NCBI RefSeq assembly: GCF_900107975.1
Contig: NZ_FNVF01000013.1
Coordinates: 49,924 to 113,923 of the forward strand
Source: Paenibacillus sp. UNC499MF
Lineage (GTDB): Bacteria; Bacillota; Bacilli; Paenibacillales; NBRC-103111
Direction of reading: 5' to 3'
DNA length: 64,000 bases
The stretch's first letter is position 1; each line of letters begins with the position of its first letter. The notes under the pieces were generated by a model that saw nothing but the letters and a program-made list of their open reading frames with translations, ran no database searches and was not told where the DNA came from. Shown here one piece after another: positions 43,565 to 52,522 of the stretch. The translations under genes and the position numbers were made by a program.

Positions 43565-43604
43565 AAAAAACCGCACCTTTCACTGCGAAAGGTGCGGTTT
43601 TTTT
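43565..43604 (+). terminator. Terminator of TIR operon
   Basis: AAAAAACCGCACCTTT and AAAGGTGCGGTTTTTTT pair around CACTGCG. Very strong. Confidence 0.92.
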
Positions 43605-43790
43605 GCCGTTCGGGCGTACGTGTATTCGTGCACTCGTGCACCCATGTATTCGTCCGTCCCGGTATCCATATTCGTGTATTCGTGCACCCGTGTATTCGTC
43701 CATCCAGGTATCCAGGTATCGGGTGTATCCGTGGTATTCGTGCACCCAGTGTCCCAATATCCCGGTATCCCCTTTATCCGATTTAACCGA
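43605..43790. repeat. Degenerate GTATTCGTGCACCC tandem tract
   Basis: Imperfect repeats of a 13-17-bp unit such as GTGTATTCGTGCACCC and GGTATCC, immediately after the TIR operon terminator. Long frames on both strands are products of the repeat and lack ribosome sites. The rest of the gap to 43956 holds nothing recognised. Confidence 0.7.
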
Positions 43791-43956
43791 ATTCGGCAAT
43801 GACCGCCGGGCGTTATGGAAGTGTGAAAGCACCGGGGGACGGTGAACAAAAGGATAAGCATACCGATACATCCATATCCGATATCCGTATCGGAATCTGG
43901 TTTAACGGAAACATAGAATCCGGCCGGCTTTCCGTTTTCTCCTCCGTCATCCGCCG

Positions 43957-44487
43957 CTAACCCGAATGAACCTTCCGGATCCGTTTCAGCTGGTGAATAT
44001 GCCCCCACTCGTGAACCGCGCTGAACTGCAGCCACTGGCAAGCATTCAGCTCCACCCCTAGAGGATGGCGGGACACCAGACTGTTCGTCTCTCTGGCGGC
44101 CAATAGCGGCAAGAGCGCTTTCAGCCTGCCGCGGACCTCCGCAAGCCGCTCCAGCCCGTCCTCATACGCCACTTTTCCGGTAGGAAATGCGGACGGCGGA
44201 GAAGTTTTAGGCGTGCCGAGAAGCCCTTTTTGCTCGAACAGCGCCATGACGTCCACCCGCTTCCGGTCCTCAGGCTCGGAAGGACGTACAGCTTCTCCGC
44301 TCAGCAGCCGTCCGATTTCGGCGATGACCTGTTCCTCCACGATGCTCAGGTGCTCGATGATCTGGGCCGGGTTCCAGCCGCCTTCATACTCGCTCAGGTG
44401 CCGTTCTTCCGGCCCGAAAGCGTCCAGCGCCGCCAGAAGCTCCCGTCTTTTTTTGTCCAGAAAGGGTTCCAGTTCGGAAAAAATCAT
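43957..44487 (-). CDS. DinB family protein
   Basis: Predicted 176-aa DinB-like four-helix protein. The metal-site histidines appear as WNPAQIIEHLSIVEEQ and HEWGHIHQLKRI. Many members are metal-dependent thiol transferases or hydrolases, most of unknown role. ATG 44487 follows AAGGAGG. Confidence 0.8.
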   Translation of the reverse strand: MIFSELEPFLDKKRRELLAALDAFGPEERHLSEYEGGWNPAQIIEHLSIVEEQVIAEIGRLLSGEAVRPSEPEDRKRVDVMALFEQKGLLGTPKTSPPSAFPTGKVAYEDGLERLAEVRGRLKALLPLLAARETNSLVSRHPLGVELNACQWLQFSAVHEWGHIHQLKRIRKVHSG

Positions 44488-44822
44488 GCGTCCCGCCTCC
44501 TTGTTTACAAGCGTGCTTCTCTCCCCATCATAGCGCGTTCCCGCGTTTTCTTCATCCGCCTTATGAAGGACTTTCATTAATTTACGAAAAAATGCACCTC
44601 CAATCGCAGCGGCCGGTATAAACAAGGGGTGCTTTTCCGGTATCCACTACAAGGAGGTGCTTTACAAGCGGCTGTCCGCTACCTTTTCCGATTACATATG
44701 AGAAGTGGAATGCGCCAAGCGGGCTATCCGCGTTTTACGTGTTTCAGCCGGAGGCGCCTGAACGTAAAATCATCCGGGGACCGTTAGTCGGCAAACCGCC
44801 GGACAGCGGCCTACCTCCGAAG
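44488..44822. other. Gene-free gap before fucA
   Basis: About 335 bp with no credible gene. It contains GCACCTCC (44595-44602) and its inverse GGAGGTGC (44653-44660), plus a direct repeat of ACAAGGxGGTGCTTT, which may be decayed sequence or a long-range hairpin. Confidence 0.35.
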
Positions 44823-45485
44823 CTACTCTTTCATATTTTGAAGCAGCTGAACCCGGTAAGCTTCGCTTTCCAGCCCCTGAATCTCTTTGTATTCCTCTTC
44901 CGTCAGCCTTCTGGGCTCCCCGACCGATTTGGCGATCATATAAATTTTCGCGCTCTCTTCCATCACTTCGGTCCGGTAGTAAGCTTCCCGGAGATTTTTG
45001 CCCGTGGTCACCAGACCGTGATTTTTGAGCAGCATAGAGCTGTAACGGTCCGCTTTCTCCGCCACAAGATGAGCGAGTTTGTCCGTCGTCGGCACCACAT
45101 AAGGGATAAACGCGACATCTCCTACAAGAGCCGCCTGATCAGGAAAAAGCATGGGCAGCTCGTCGTCCACGAGCGTCAAGGCAATGCAGTAGGCGGGGTG
45201 CGTATGCACGATAGCCTGGAGCTGAGGGTTCACCCGGTAGCAGAACAGATGCATCAGCACTTCGGATGAAGGCCGGAAAGCGGTATCCCCGATTTCACCG
45301 GTAGGAACGTGGACCGGCACCCATTGATGCGGCTCGATATCTTCCAGCGCAAATCCGCTGGGCGACAAGTACATATAATCCCCGTTCCGTGCGCTGATGT
45401 TGCCTCCGGGGCCGACCACGAGACCTTTCGCTACACTCTTGACGGCGTACTTCGTTAATTCTTCTCTGATTTTCCGTTCAGTCAT
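44823..45485 (-). CDS. fucA: L-fuculose-phosphate aldolase (class II aldolase)
   Basis: Predicted 220-aa zinc aldolase that splits fuculose-1-phosphate to dihydroxyacetone phosphate and lactaldehyde. Seen: VVGPGGNISAR, LSPSGFALED, AIVHTHPAYCIAL with zinc histidines and MLLKNHGLVTTG with another. Its start lies within the last 8 bases of the kinase gene. Operon context picks fucA among class II aldolases, though rhamnulose-phosphate use cannot be excluded. Confidence 0.85.
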   Translation of the reverse strand: MTERKIREELTKYAVKSVAKGLVVGPGGNISARNGDYMYLSPSGFALEDIEPHQWVPVHVPTGEIGDTAFRPSSEVLMHLFCYRVNPQLQAIVHTHPAYCIALTLVDDELPMLFPDQAALVGDVAFIPYVVPTTDKLAHLVAEKADRYSSMLLKNHGLVTTGKNLREAYYRTEVMEESAKIYMIAKSVGEPRRLTEEEYKEIQGLESEAYRVQLLQNMKE

Positions 45486-46998
45486 TTCCGGTCACGCTCC
45501 TCTTGGGATGATGGGCATTAATCTTCCTGTAGTGCGCGTAAGCTTCCTGCCACCGGCCGGTGTCTTCGGGAGAATACACATCCGGCGGGAACGAGGCCAG
45601 CACGATCTGCCGCATTTCGTCTCGGGTATGCAGCTCGCCGCGGGCCTTCGCCTGCATGAGCAGGCTGCCGACGGCGGTCGCCTCGACCGGCCCCGCGATG
45701 ACGCAACGGCCCGTGATGTTCGCCGTCAGCTGGCAGAGCAGCCGGTTCCGGATGCCGCCGCCGACCATATGGACAGCGTCCAGCCTGCGGCCCAGCAGCT
45801 CCTCGATTTCGCGCAGAGTCTGGCAGAATTTCATCGCCAGACTCTCCACGATGCAGCGGATCATCTGCGCCTTCGTCTGCGGGACGGGCTGGCCGGTCTG
45901 CGCACAGCGGCTGCGGATGCGCTCCGGCATGTTCCCCGGCGCCAGGAAGACGGGGTCTTCCGGATCGACGTAGGCCGCCGCGGCTTCTTCTCCCGCCGCC
46001 ATCGCCTGCATGTCCGCGAAGGTGAGCGCTTCGCCTTCCAGCTCCCAGAACCGGCGGCATTCCTGGAGAAGCCACAGGCCCATGATGTTCTTCTGCAGCC
46101 GGATGCGTCCGTCCGCTCCGCCTTCATTCGTGAAGGCGAGCTTCCGGCTCCGTTCGGTGATAACGGGCCGCTCCGTCTCCACCCCCATCAGCGACCAGGT
46201 GCCGCAGCTGATAAACGCATAGCTGCCGCCGGCCTGCGCGGGGACGGACACTACGGCCGAAGCCGTGTCATGGGAAGCTGCCGCCACGACCGGGAAGCTG
46301 CGCATCTGCAGCTCCTCGGCCAATGCGGCGCGCAAACTGCCTGCGGCGGTTCCCGGCATCACGACGGGAGGGAACATCGCCCGCGGATGCGGAAGCAGGG
46401 CAAGCACTTCTTCATCCCAGCCGCGTTGCTGCGGGTCGAGCAGGCCGGACGTGCTGGCGATGGTGTATTCCGCCGAAATTTCTCCGCACAAATAATAGCG
46501 GAACAAATCGGGCATGAACAGCATCCGCACATCCTCTCCGGCCAGGGAGGCCGCCTCCCCTTCCGCTTCCAGCTGAAACAGCGTGTTGATGGACTGGGTC
46601 TGGATGCCTGTGCGCCGGTACAGTTCTTCTTCCGGCATCCGGCCCAGCACGCGCTTCATCGCGGACTCGTTCCGTGAGTCCCGGTAGTGGTAAGGATTAC
46701 CCAGCAGCCTGCCCCTCCCGTCCACAAGTCCGTAATCCACGCCCCACGTGTCTACGGCAAGGGAAGCGGGAGCTTCCGCCGTAAAGGATTTGCAGGCACG
46801 GATGCCTTGGAGCATCTCGTGAAACAGCCGCAGAAAATCCCAGTGAAGACCGCCGCCAAGCCTGACGGGATCATTGGGAAAGCGGTGGATTTCCTCAACG
46901 GCCAGGCGTGATCCGTTATAAGTGCCGAGAACCGTCCGTCCGCTGCTCGCTCCGAAATCGACAGCCAGCATGTGAAGGCCGTTCTTTTCTACTCCCAT
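45478..46998 (-). CDS. FGGY sugar kinase (rhamnulokinase/fuculokinase type)
   Basis: Predicted 506-aa FGGY kinase. N-terminal LAVDFGASSGRTVLG phosphate loop resembles RhaB-type rhamnulokinases; AVDTWGVDYGLVD, SHDTASAVVSVP, SCGTWSLMGVE and VHMVGGGIRNRLLCQLTAN are also present. Placed between L-fucose isomerase and the aldolase, so it likely phosphorylates L-fuculose. ATG 46998 follows AAGGGAG. Overlaps fucA by 8 bp. Confidence 0.88.
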   Translation of the reverse strand: MGVEKNGLHMLAVDFGASSGRTVLGTYNGSRLAVEEIHRFPNDPVRLGGGLHWDFLRLFHEMLQGIRACKSFTAEAPASLAVDTWGVDYGLVDGRGRLLGNPYHYRDSRNESAMKRVLGRMPEEELYRRTGIQTQSINTLFQLEAEGEAASLAGEDVRMLFMPDLFRYYLCGEISAEYTIASTSGLLDPQQRGWDEEVLALLPHPRAMFPPVVMPGTAAGSLRAALAEELQMRSFPVVAAASHDTASAVVSVPAQAGGSYAFISCGTWSLMGVETERPVITERSRKLAFTNEGGADGRIRLQKNIMGLWLLQECRRFWELEGEALTFADMQAMAAGEEAAAAYVDPEDPVFLAPGNMPERIRSRCAQTGQPVPQTKAQMIRCIVESLAMKFCQTLREIEELLGRRLDAVHMVGGGIRNRLLCQLTANITGRCVIAGPVEATAVGSLLMQAKARGELHTRDEMRQIVLASFPPDVYSPEDTGRWQEAYAHYRKINAHHPKRSVTGND

Positions 46999-47025
46999 GA
47001 AAAGTCTCCCTTCCTGCTCCGGCTT

Positions 47026-48816
47026 CTAGTTATACAGGGGACCGAAGTTTGCGCATGCGCGGAAGTCCGCCGCTTCTTCGTCCCGGGTTCCGAAAGAGCT
47101 CCATACGCGCGGCCGGAATATATTTTTCTCATCGACATTATGCATGGAAACGGGAATTCTCAGCATCGACGCCAGCGTAAGAAGGTCGGCTCCGATGTGC
47201 CCGTAAGAGATGGAGCCATGATTGGAGCCCCAGTTGTCCATCACCGAATACACGTCGCGGAAAGAGCCTTCCCCTGTCAGGATCGGCGCGAACCACGTCG
47301 TCGGCCACGTGGGATCGGTCCGCTTATCCAGCGCGTCGTGCACGTGATCCGGCAGATCGACGGTGTAGCCCTCGGCAAGCTGAAGCACGGGGCCGAGACC
47401 CTTCACCAGATTAATCCGGGACATCGTGACGGGCATGCCGCCCTTCGTCAGGAAGTCCGACGAGTAGCCGCCTCCCCGGAAATACTCCACGGCCGCGGGC
47501 CGCCAGGACGTTTCGCCGAGGCACTTGTCCACCTCTTCCTCCGTAATCTCCCAATAAGGCTTCATCGCGGGCGCACCGTCCCGGGATTGCTGTCCCGTAC
47601 CGTCCAGTGCCGCCGGGCCGGAATTGATGAGATGAAGAACCCCTTGCTCCGCGGCGCCTTCCAGCGTATAACCCGTTACCCGCTTCACCGATTCGGGGCT
47701 CCAGTAGGTCCGGACGTCCGCAAAAATTTGGGCGGTGTGCGTCAGAAGATATCCCATCAGCATCGCAACGCCGTTCAAACTATCGTTCTCTGTGGCTACG
47801 AGATAGGGCGCTCTTCTTCCGTTCCAGTCAAAAGAGCTGTTCAGAATCGCTTCCATGAAATCCCCGTTCGGAAAATGATCCGTCCAGTGGCGCTGCCCCT
47901 GGAAACCGGACAAAATCGCGTTATGCCCCATCGCTTCCTCACCGAAGCCGAGTTCAGCCAGCTTTGGGTTCCCGGTCATCAGGTCGCGGACGATCAGGGA
48001 CATTTTGACAACGGTTTCCCAGTCCTTGTCTTTACGTTCCCGCGACGTTTGAATGGCAGCAGGATTGTTGTCGGGGCCTTCCTTGCAGTTTTCCTTCACC
48101 CAGGCGAGAGCGAGCCCGAACTCCTCCTTGTCGTAAATCTCTTCCTCCATCCGGCGGACCAGCTCCGACATATCCACGTATTCATTGCGCATGCCAAGAT
48201 AATTTTGGAAAAGCTCTTCATTGACGATCGAACCCGCAATTCCCATGGAAACGGAGCCGACGGACAAGTAAGACGTTCCTTTCATAACCGCCACGGCCAG
48301 AGCGGCTCTCGCAAAACGGAGCAGCTTCTCCCGCACGTCTTCGGGAATGCCGGCCGTGCCCGCGTCCTGCACATCCTTCCCGTAAATACCGAACGCCGGA
48401 ATCCCTTTCTGCGCATGGGCCGAAAGCACCGCGGCCAAATAAACGGCGCCCGGACGCTCCGTTCCGTTAAAGCCCCATATTGCGTTCGGGATGGAGGCGT
48501 TCATATCCATCGTTTCGGTTCCGTAACACCAGCAAGGAGTTACGGTGACGGATACGCCCACGCCCGACCGGGCGAATTTGTCCGCCGCCGCCGCCGCTTC
48601 CGCAACGCCGCCGATACACGTGTCGGCGATGACGCATTCCACCGGCGTTCCGTCGGGATAGCGCAAATGGCCGCTGAGCAGAGCGGCTGCCGCCTTGGCC
48701 ATGTTCATCGTCTGTTCTTCAAGCGATTCGCGCACCCCTTTGCGGCGTCCGTCGATGGTCGGACGGATACCAATTTTCGGGAAAGGACGGCTCCATCTGT
48801 GTTCACGGTTATTCAT
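47026..48816 (-). CDS. fucI: L-fucose isomerase
   Basis: Predicted 596-aa Mn-dependent L-fucose isomerase (L-fucose to L-fuculose). Start [38 protein letters not shown]; the catalytic Glu/Asp regions [16 protein letters not shown] and [15 protein letters not shown]; and the C-terminal metal His in [13 protein letters not shown]. The length is family-typical. GAGGAGG before ATG 48816. A GTTATCGATAAAC operator lies 22 bp upstream. Confidence 0.95.
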   Translation of the reverse strand: MNNREHRWSRPFPKIGIRPTIDGRRKGVRESLEEQTMNMAKAAAALLSGHLRYPDGTPVECVIADTCIGGVAEAAAAADKFARSGVGVSVTVTPCWCYGTETMDMNASIPNAIWGFNGTERPGAVYLAAVLSAHAQKGIPAFGIYGKDVQDAGTAGIPEDVREKLLRFARAALAVAVMKGTSYLSVGSVSMGIAGSIVNEELFQNYLGMRNEYVDMSELVRRMEEEIYDKEEFGLALAWVKENCKEGPDNNPAAIQTSRERKDKDWETVVKMSLIVRDLMTGNPKLAELGFGEEAMGHNAILSGFQGQRHWTDHFPNGDFMEAILNSSFDWNGRRAPYLVATENDSLNGVAMLMGYLLTHTAQIFADVRTYWSPESVKRVTGYTLEGAAEQGVLHLINSGPAALDGTGQQSRDGAPAMKPYWEITEEEVDKCLGETSWRPAAVEYFRGGGYSSDFLTKGGMPVTMSRINLVKGLGPVLQLAEGYTVDLPDHVHDALDKRTDPTWPTTWFAPILTGEGSFRDVYSVMDNWGSNHGSISYGHIGADLLTLASMLRIPVSMHNVDEKNIFRPRVWSSFGTRDEEAADFRACANFGPLYN

Positions 48817-48837
48817 TTGATCTTCCTCCTCGGTAGG

Positions 48838-48850
48838 GTTATCGATAAAC
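48838..48850. promoter_or_regulatory. LacI-type operator before fucI
   Basis: GTTATCGATAAAC, a near-perfect palindrome with a central CG, typical of LacI-family sites. It nearly matches the element at 49340-49351 in the divergent control region. Confidence 0.7.
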
Positions 48851-48882
48851 CATTGTCTATAAAAGGGTCTTTCGCAGACAAA

Positions 48883-49308
48883 TTAAGTAACTACGCCTTT
48901 TCTTAAAATAACGTTGGCATATAAAGCGCTTTCACTAGTGGCGGCAATGGCATAAGCTTCCTTAGCCCGTTCGTAGAAAGCGAATCGCTCCAGCTGTCCG
49001 ATCGTGACGCCAGGCAGATGCTTTCCGATCACTTCGGCATACGTTTCCCAAATCACCGGCTGAACCGGATCGCCCGGAACGACTGCCATAAGCGTAACCG
49101 GCTGATTTCCATATGTATCGAGCGGGAACAAAGCAAGAACCGCCTCCAACAGCTCGGGCACGCCGTGACCGTCACAGCGGACGAGACGTCTGGCATGGCT
49201 CGCCGCCGGAAAGTTGCCGTCCCCCAGGACGATTTCGTCACCGTGGCCCATTTCCATCAGCACTTTCAGGAGTTCCGGCGAAAGAATGGATGGAATTCCT
49301 TTCAGCAT
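48883..49308 (-). CDS. fucU: L-fucose mutarotase FucU
   Basis: Predicted 141-aa FucU/RbsD-family protein that interconverts fucose anomers before isomerisation. Seen: LKGIPSILSPELLKVLMEMGHGDEIVLGDGNFPA with the catalytic His, and ERFAFYERAKEAYAIAATSE. ATG 49308 is chosen with AGAGGAG upstream; the longer frame upstream is non-coding. First gene of the fuc operon. Confidence 0.93.
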   Translation of the reverse strand: MLKGIPSILSPELLKVLMEMGHGDEIVLGDGNFPAASHARRLVRCDGHGVPELLEAVLALFPLDTYGNQPVTLMAVVPGDPVQPVIWETYAEVIGKHLPGVTIGQLERFAFYERAKEAYAIAATSESALYANVILRKGVVT

Positions 49309-49339
49309 CCGTTTGTCTCCTCTCTGCAATTCAATTAGA

Positions 49340-49351
49340 GTTACCGATAAC
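49340..49351. promoter_or_regulatory. LacI-type operator in fucU/lacI intergenic region
   Basis: GTTACCGATAAC, one base from a perfect palindrome, directly downstream of the fucU -10. Confidence 0.7.
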
Positions 49352-49354
49352 ACA

Positions 49355-49383
49355 AAATTAACAGCTGCCTCTCTTGCTGTCAA
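49355..49383 (-). promoter_or_regulatory. fuc operon promoter
   Basis: Minus strand TTGACA (49378-49383), 17-bp spacer, TAATTT (49355-49360), with the operator at the start point. Confidence 0.8.
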
Positions 49384-49402
49384 CGATTTTCTTTTATACA
49401 AT
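49374..49402 (+). promoter_or_regulatory. lacI-family regulator promoter
   Basis: TTGCTG (49374-49379), 17-bp spacer, TACAAT (49397-49402). It overlaps the divergent fuc promoter, so one bound repressor could affect both. Confidence 0.75.
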
Positions 49403-49434
49403 TAACTCACTTAAGCATGAAAAGGTGATAACGA

Positions 49435-50463
49435 TTGATTACCATCTATGATATAGCCGAAAAGGCAAATGTCTCCGCTATGACCGTTTCCAGAGTTATC
49501 AATAACTCGGGAAGAATCAGCGAGGCGACACGCAAGCGCGTTCGCAAGGTGATGGAGGAGCTGAATTATATCCCCAATTCCATGGCCCGCGGGCTCGTGC
49601 TGCAAAAAACGAAGCTGCTGTCGCTGCTGATCACGGATATTACGAATCCTTTCTACACGACGATTGCGCGGGGAGCCGAGGACACGGCGAAGCGGTCCGG
49701 CTACAAGCTTCTGTTCGGCAATAGCGACGAGGATTACGGCAAGGAAAAGGACTACGTGGAGATGATCCTCTCGACCCGGGTGGACGGCGTCCTGTTCGCG
49801 CCTACCGGAGACGCTTCCCTTGATCAGCTGCGCCAGCTGCAAAAGCACGGGATTCCGTTCGTGATTCTGGACCGTGAAGTTCCCGGGATCGAAACGGATG
49901 TCGTCCTGGGCGACAGTAAAGAAGGAGCGAGAAAGCTTGTCGAGCATCTGATCGGCCTCGGGCACCGGCGCATCGCTCTGGTCAACGGTTCCCCTGATGT
50001 TTCCACGGCCCGGCTCAGATATACCGGCTACCGGGAAGCTCATCTGCTCGCCGGACTTCCGGTCGACGAAAGCCTGGTCGTGTCGCTGAACTACCGCGAG
50101 TTTCAGGACGAAGCCTCGCTGCAGGCGCTGCTCGCGCTCCCTTCCCCGCCGACTGCGATTTTCGCGGCCAACAACCTGCTCGCCGTAGGGATTATTCAAG
50201 CGCTCCGCCAGAGAGGCTTGTCCGTGCCGGGAGAGATGTCGGTCGTCTGCTTCGACGATTTCGGCCCGGCCGAGACCGTCAATCCTTTTCTGACCGTAGC
50301 TTCCCAGCCCGCCTACCAGTTCGGAGCCCTCGGCATGCAGCTTCTGATCGAACGGATCGAGAACGGCCCCGGTCCGGAGAGCCGCAAAATCATGCTGCCC
50401 TCCGAACTTCTCGTCCGTTCCTCGACCCGCGCACGGGACCGGCGGACCCCGGCTGACTTATAA
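49435..50463 (+). CDS. LacI family repressor of the fuc operon
   Basis: Predicted 342-aa LacI/GalR-type regulator: helix-turn-helix ITIYDIAEKANVSAMTVSRV, hinge helix NSMARGLVLQ, then the periplasmic-binding-protein-like effector domain. Start TTG 49435 follows AAAAGGTG. Divergent from fucU with overlapping promoters and two GTTAYCGATAAC-type operators, so it very likely controls fucose use; the inducer is inferred. Its 3' end overlaps the convergent cotH end by 6 bp. Confidence 0.9.
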   Translation: MITIYDIAEKANVSAMTVSRVINNSGRISEATRKRVRKVMEELNYIPNSMARGLVLQKTKLLSLLITDITNPFYTTIARGAEDTAKRSGYKLLFGNSDEDYGKEKDYVEMILSTRVDGVLFAPTGDASLDQLRQLQKHGIPFVILDREVPGIETDVVLGDSKEGARKLVEHLIGLGHRRIALVNGSPDVSTARLRYTGYREAHLLAGLPVDESLVVSLNYREFQDEASLQALLALPSPPTAIFAANNLLAVGIIQALRQRGLSVPGEMSVVCFDDFGPAETVNPFLTVASQPAYQFGALGMQLLIERIENGPGPESRKIMLPSELLVRSSTRARDRRTPADL

Positions 50464-51513
50464 CAGCCGGATTCCTTCCCGGATATCCTGCCGCCGGTCC
50501 CGGATATACTGTTCGATCACGTCAGGCTCCGAACGGAACAACGACAGGCCGGTTTGGCGGCCGGGGTCCTTGTATACGTCCCGGGCAATGTGCCCGTGCA
50601 TCTCGTACACAACCGGCATGATCCGTTCCTTCGTAAACACCGTATCCGTGAGCTGTTTCAGAAGAGCTTTATACCGCTGCCGCGCCTCCTTGCTTTCCAG
50701 CACTTTTTCGGTCAAATCGTTGTATCCCGTGATCCTGACGAGATTACTGTTCACTCTTTTTCCGTAACAATTGCGTCCCCAGCTGCCCTCATAATCCCAA
50801 GGAATCATCCGGTACTTCCCGGTCGGTTTGTGCTCATAGATCGCATAATTATGCTCGAATCCGTCATAATTCCCCGTCATCACGGCTCCGGCCAGCCATC
50901 GCAAGTAATTGTCGAGATCCACGTGTTTCCCCAGAAAAGCCTTTAGCCGGTCTCCCTTCAGCGCATGCAGGGACTGGATGAAGGCTTTCATCTTCTCCCG
51001 GTCCTGACCCGTTCCGATAATGAGATCGTATCCGGCAAACAAGGTCTTTTTGCGCTTGCGGGTATCCGGATCTTTCAGTGAAAAATTCGCCCGGTCGTTG
51101 CTCGCATACATAAGAGACTTCATAAGAATGCCCCGCCGACGGAAAAAAGACCGCTTAACCGCCTCGATCAGCACGTACACGCCTTCGTTTCTGCCGTCGA
51201 TCGTCAGCACGACGTGGCGGGTATGCGGACTCGGCACGCCGATCATCCGGAAAAACCGGAACGACAGCGCGTTGCGTATCAGCGAAGGATCGTCGTATTC
51301 CGCATTGAGATGGTAGGTCCTGCCCTTTATGCGGAGTTCATACGATTTTTTCGCATATTCGCGCGTATGACCGCCCCGGTACCCGATCCGGATAGGTACG
51401 CTGCCGCTCCCATCCGACAGAACGGCCGGTACGAATCGGCTGCTCCACACGTTTTGCCGCAGTTTGCGGTCCGCCCCGGAACCGACAGTTAGTTGAAATT
51501 GAGGAAGCGACAT
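50458..51513 (-). CDS. cotH: CotH-type spore coat protein kinase
   Basis: Predicted 351-aa CotH-family atypical kinase. Seen: PIRIGYRGGHTREYAKKSYELRI, RNALSFRFFRMIGVPSPHT, GVYVLIEAVKRSFF, then MTGNYDGFEHNYAIYEHKPTGKYRMIPWDYEGSWGRN (in two pieces), which contains the metal/ATP-site Asp of NxDxxxHNY and PWDYE. B. subtilis CotH phosphorylates the repeat-rich coat proteins CotB and CotG. GGCGGAAG precedes ATG 51513. The next gene on the same strand encodes a CotG-like repeat protein, a natural substrate candidate. Confidence 0.87.
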   Translation of the reverse strand: MSLPQFQLTVGSGADRKLRQNVWSSRFVPAVLSDGSGSVPIRIGYRGGHTREYAKKSYELRIKGRTYHLNAEYDDPSLIRNALSFRFFRMIGVPSPHTRHVVLTIDGRNEGVYVLIEAVKRSFFRRRGILMKSLMYASNDRANFSLKDPDTRKRKKTLFAGYDLIIGTGQDREKMKAFIQSLHALKGDRLKAFLGKHVDLDNYLRWLAGAVMTGNYDGFEHNYAIYEHKPTGKYRMIPWDYEGSWGRNCYGKRVNSNLVRITGYNDLTEKVLESKEARQRYKALLKQLTDTVFTKERIMPVVYEMHGHIARDVYKDPGRQTGLSLFRSEPDVIEQYIRDRRQDIREGIRLL

Positions 51514-51536
51514 AAGATTCTTCCGCCTTTCGCTAT

Positions 51537-51572
51537 AAGAAAACAGCCTATCCGTCAGGATAGGCTGTTCTC
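51537..51572 (-). terminator. Terminator of CotG-like gene
   Basis: Minus strand GAACAGCCTATCC and GGATAGGCTGTT pair around TGACG, then TTTCTTAT. It separates the CotG-like gene from cotH, so they are not simply co-transcribed. Confidence 0.85.
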
Positions 51573-51653
51573 GTTACGTTACCTTATGCGAAATGCTGGC
51601 GCGGCGGCACGGCGGTTGCCTTACTTCTGCCTCATCCGGTGCGGTCGGAATGC

Positions 51654-52199
51654 TTAGCAGCCTTTCGATTTGCCTCCTGTACGTTTGCCTCCCGTACGAC
51701 CATGCGTGCGATTACCGCCTGTACGGCCTCCCGTACGACCATGCGTGCGATTACCGCCTGTACGGCCTCCCGTGCGGCCATGCGTATGGTTACCGCCTGT
51801 GCGGCCCCCCGTCCGGTTGCCTCCCGTATGACCGTGCGTACGTTTGCCTCCTGTACGGCCCTCCGTACGGTTGCCTCCCGTATGACCGTGCGTACGTTTG
51901 CCCCCTGTACGGCCCTCCGTACGGTTGCCTCCCGTATGACCGTGCGTACGTTTGCCCCCTGTACGGCCCTCCGTACGGTTGCCTCCCGTATGACCGTGCG
52001 TACGTTTGCCTCCCGTATGGCCATGCGTGCGGTTACCGCCTGTACGGCCTCCCGTACGGTTTCCTTCTGTACGGTTACCGCCTGTGTGGCCATGCGAACG
52101 GTGTCCATGCGAGCCGAGGGGTCCTCTCAAGCTTGTAACCGCCTGCGCTTTCTCATCGTTGGCCCACCAGTCTTCGAATAAATCCGGAAATTCTGTCAT
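51654..52199 (-). CDS. CotG-like Thr/Gly/Arg/His repeat protein
   Basis: Predicted 181-aa protein. A short acidic, Trp-containing N-terminus (TEFPDLFEDWWANDEKAQ) precedes ~150 residues of tandem repeats. The core is an 18-residue unit GGKRTHGHTGGNRTEGRT repeated about four times, flanked by shorter GGNRTHGRTGGRT units; it ends KSKGC. The protein is very basic with a Thr every 3-5 residues. It resembles CotG/ExsB in design (basic, hydroxyl-rich repeats, next to cotH) rather than sequence. GGAGGA precedes ATG 52199. A spore coat role as a CotH substrate is inference. Confidence 0.75.
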   Translation of the reverse strand: MTEFPDLFEDWWANDEKAQAVTSLRGPLGSHGHRSHGHTGGNRTEGNRTGGRTGGNRTHGHTGGKRTHGHTGGNRTEGRTGGKRTHGHTGGNRTEGRTGGKRTHGHTGGNRTEGRTGGKRTHGHTGGNRTGGRTGGNHTHGRTGGRTGGNRTHGRTGGRTGGNRTHGRTGGKRTGGKSKGC

Positions 52200-52432
52200 G
52201 TGATGTTCCTCCTTCTATTAAGATAGTACATCTTATGAAGGTGCTTTCCGGTTGGTATGGTTATTGGTACTCGCTTGTTCGAATTGAGAGTTTGTCCTCT
52301 ATCATTTGTTCTAGCACCACAAGCGGAATCAAAAAAAAATAGATAGACAACCAGTACCGTTTCTTATCCGGCACATATAAATAGATACCAGATAGAGCTA
52401 AATGACAAATGAAAGGAGGCGATGACCTCACG
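52200..52432. other. Divergent control region of coat-like genes
   Basis: Intergenic stretch between the CotG-like gene and the TRGNQ-repeat gene. It contains an A9 run (52331-52339) and CATATAAATA (52372-52381), which loosely resembles a SigK -10. A minus-strand open frame here lacks a ribosome site. Confidence 0.35.
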
Positions 52433-52522
52433 GTGCCGGCAAGTATTAAAAAGAAGCGCATGAACAAAGCTTTCAAACCACAAACCAACAACTTGAGAGG
52501 GGAACACCAACATGTCCGTTAA
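52433..52522 (+). CDS. Possible 29-aa basic peptide upstream of coat gene
   Basis: GTG 52433 opens a 29-codon frame (PASIKKKRMNKAFKPQTNN and onward) that overlaps the start of the next gene by 11 bases. AAAGGAGG lies 13 bases upstream, rather far. Could be a coupled small coat peptide or chance. Confidence 0.25.
   Translation: MPASIKKKRMNKAFKPQTNNLRGEHQHVR

Noticed and set aside
43359-44041. Open frames on both strands through the GTATTCGTGCACCC tract
   Set aside because: Arise from the repeat itself; they overlap a strong terminator and neighbouring real genes.
52261-52491. 76-aa hydrophobic minus-strand frame upstream of the TRGNQ gene
   Set aside because: TTG start with no ribosome site, in the control region of the divergent coat-like genes.
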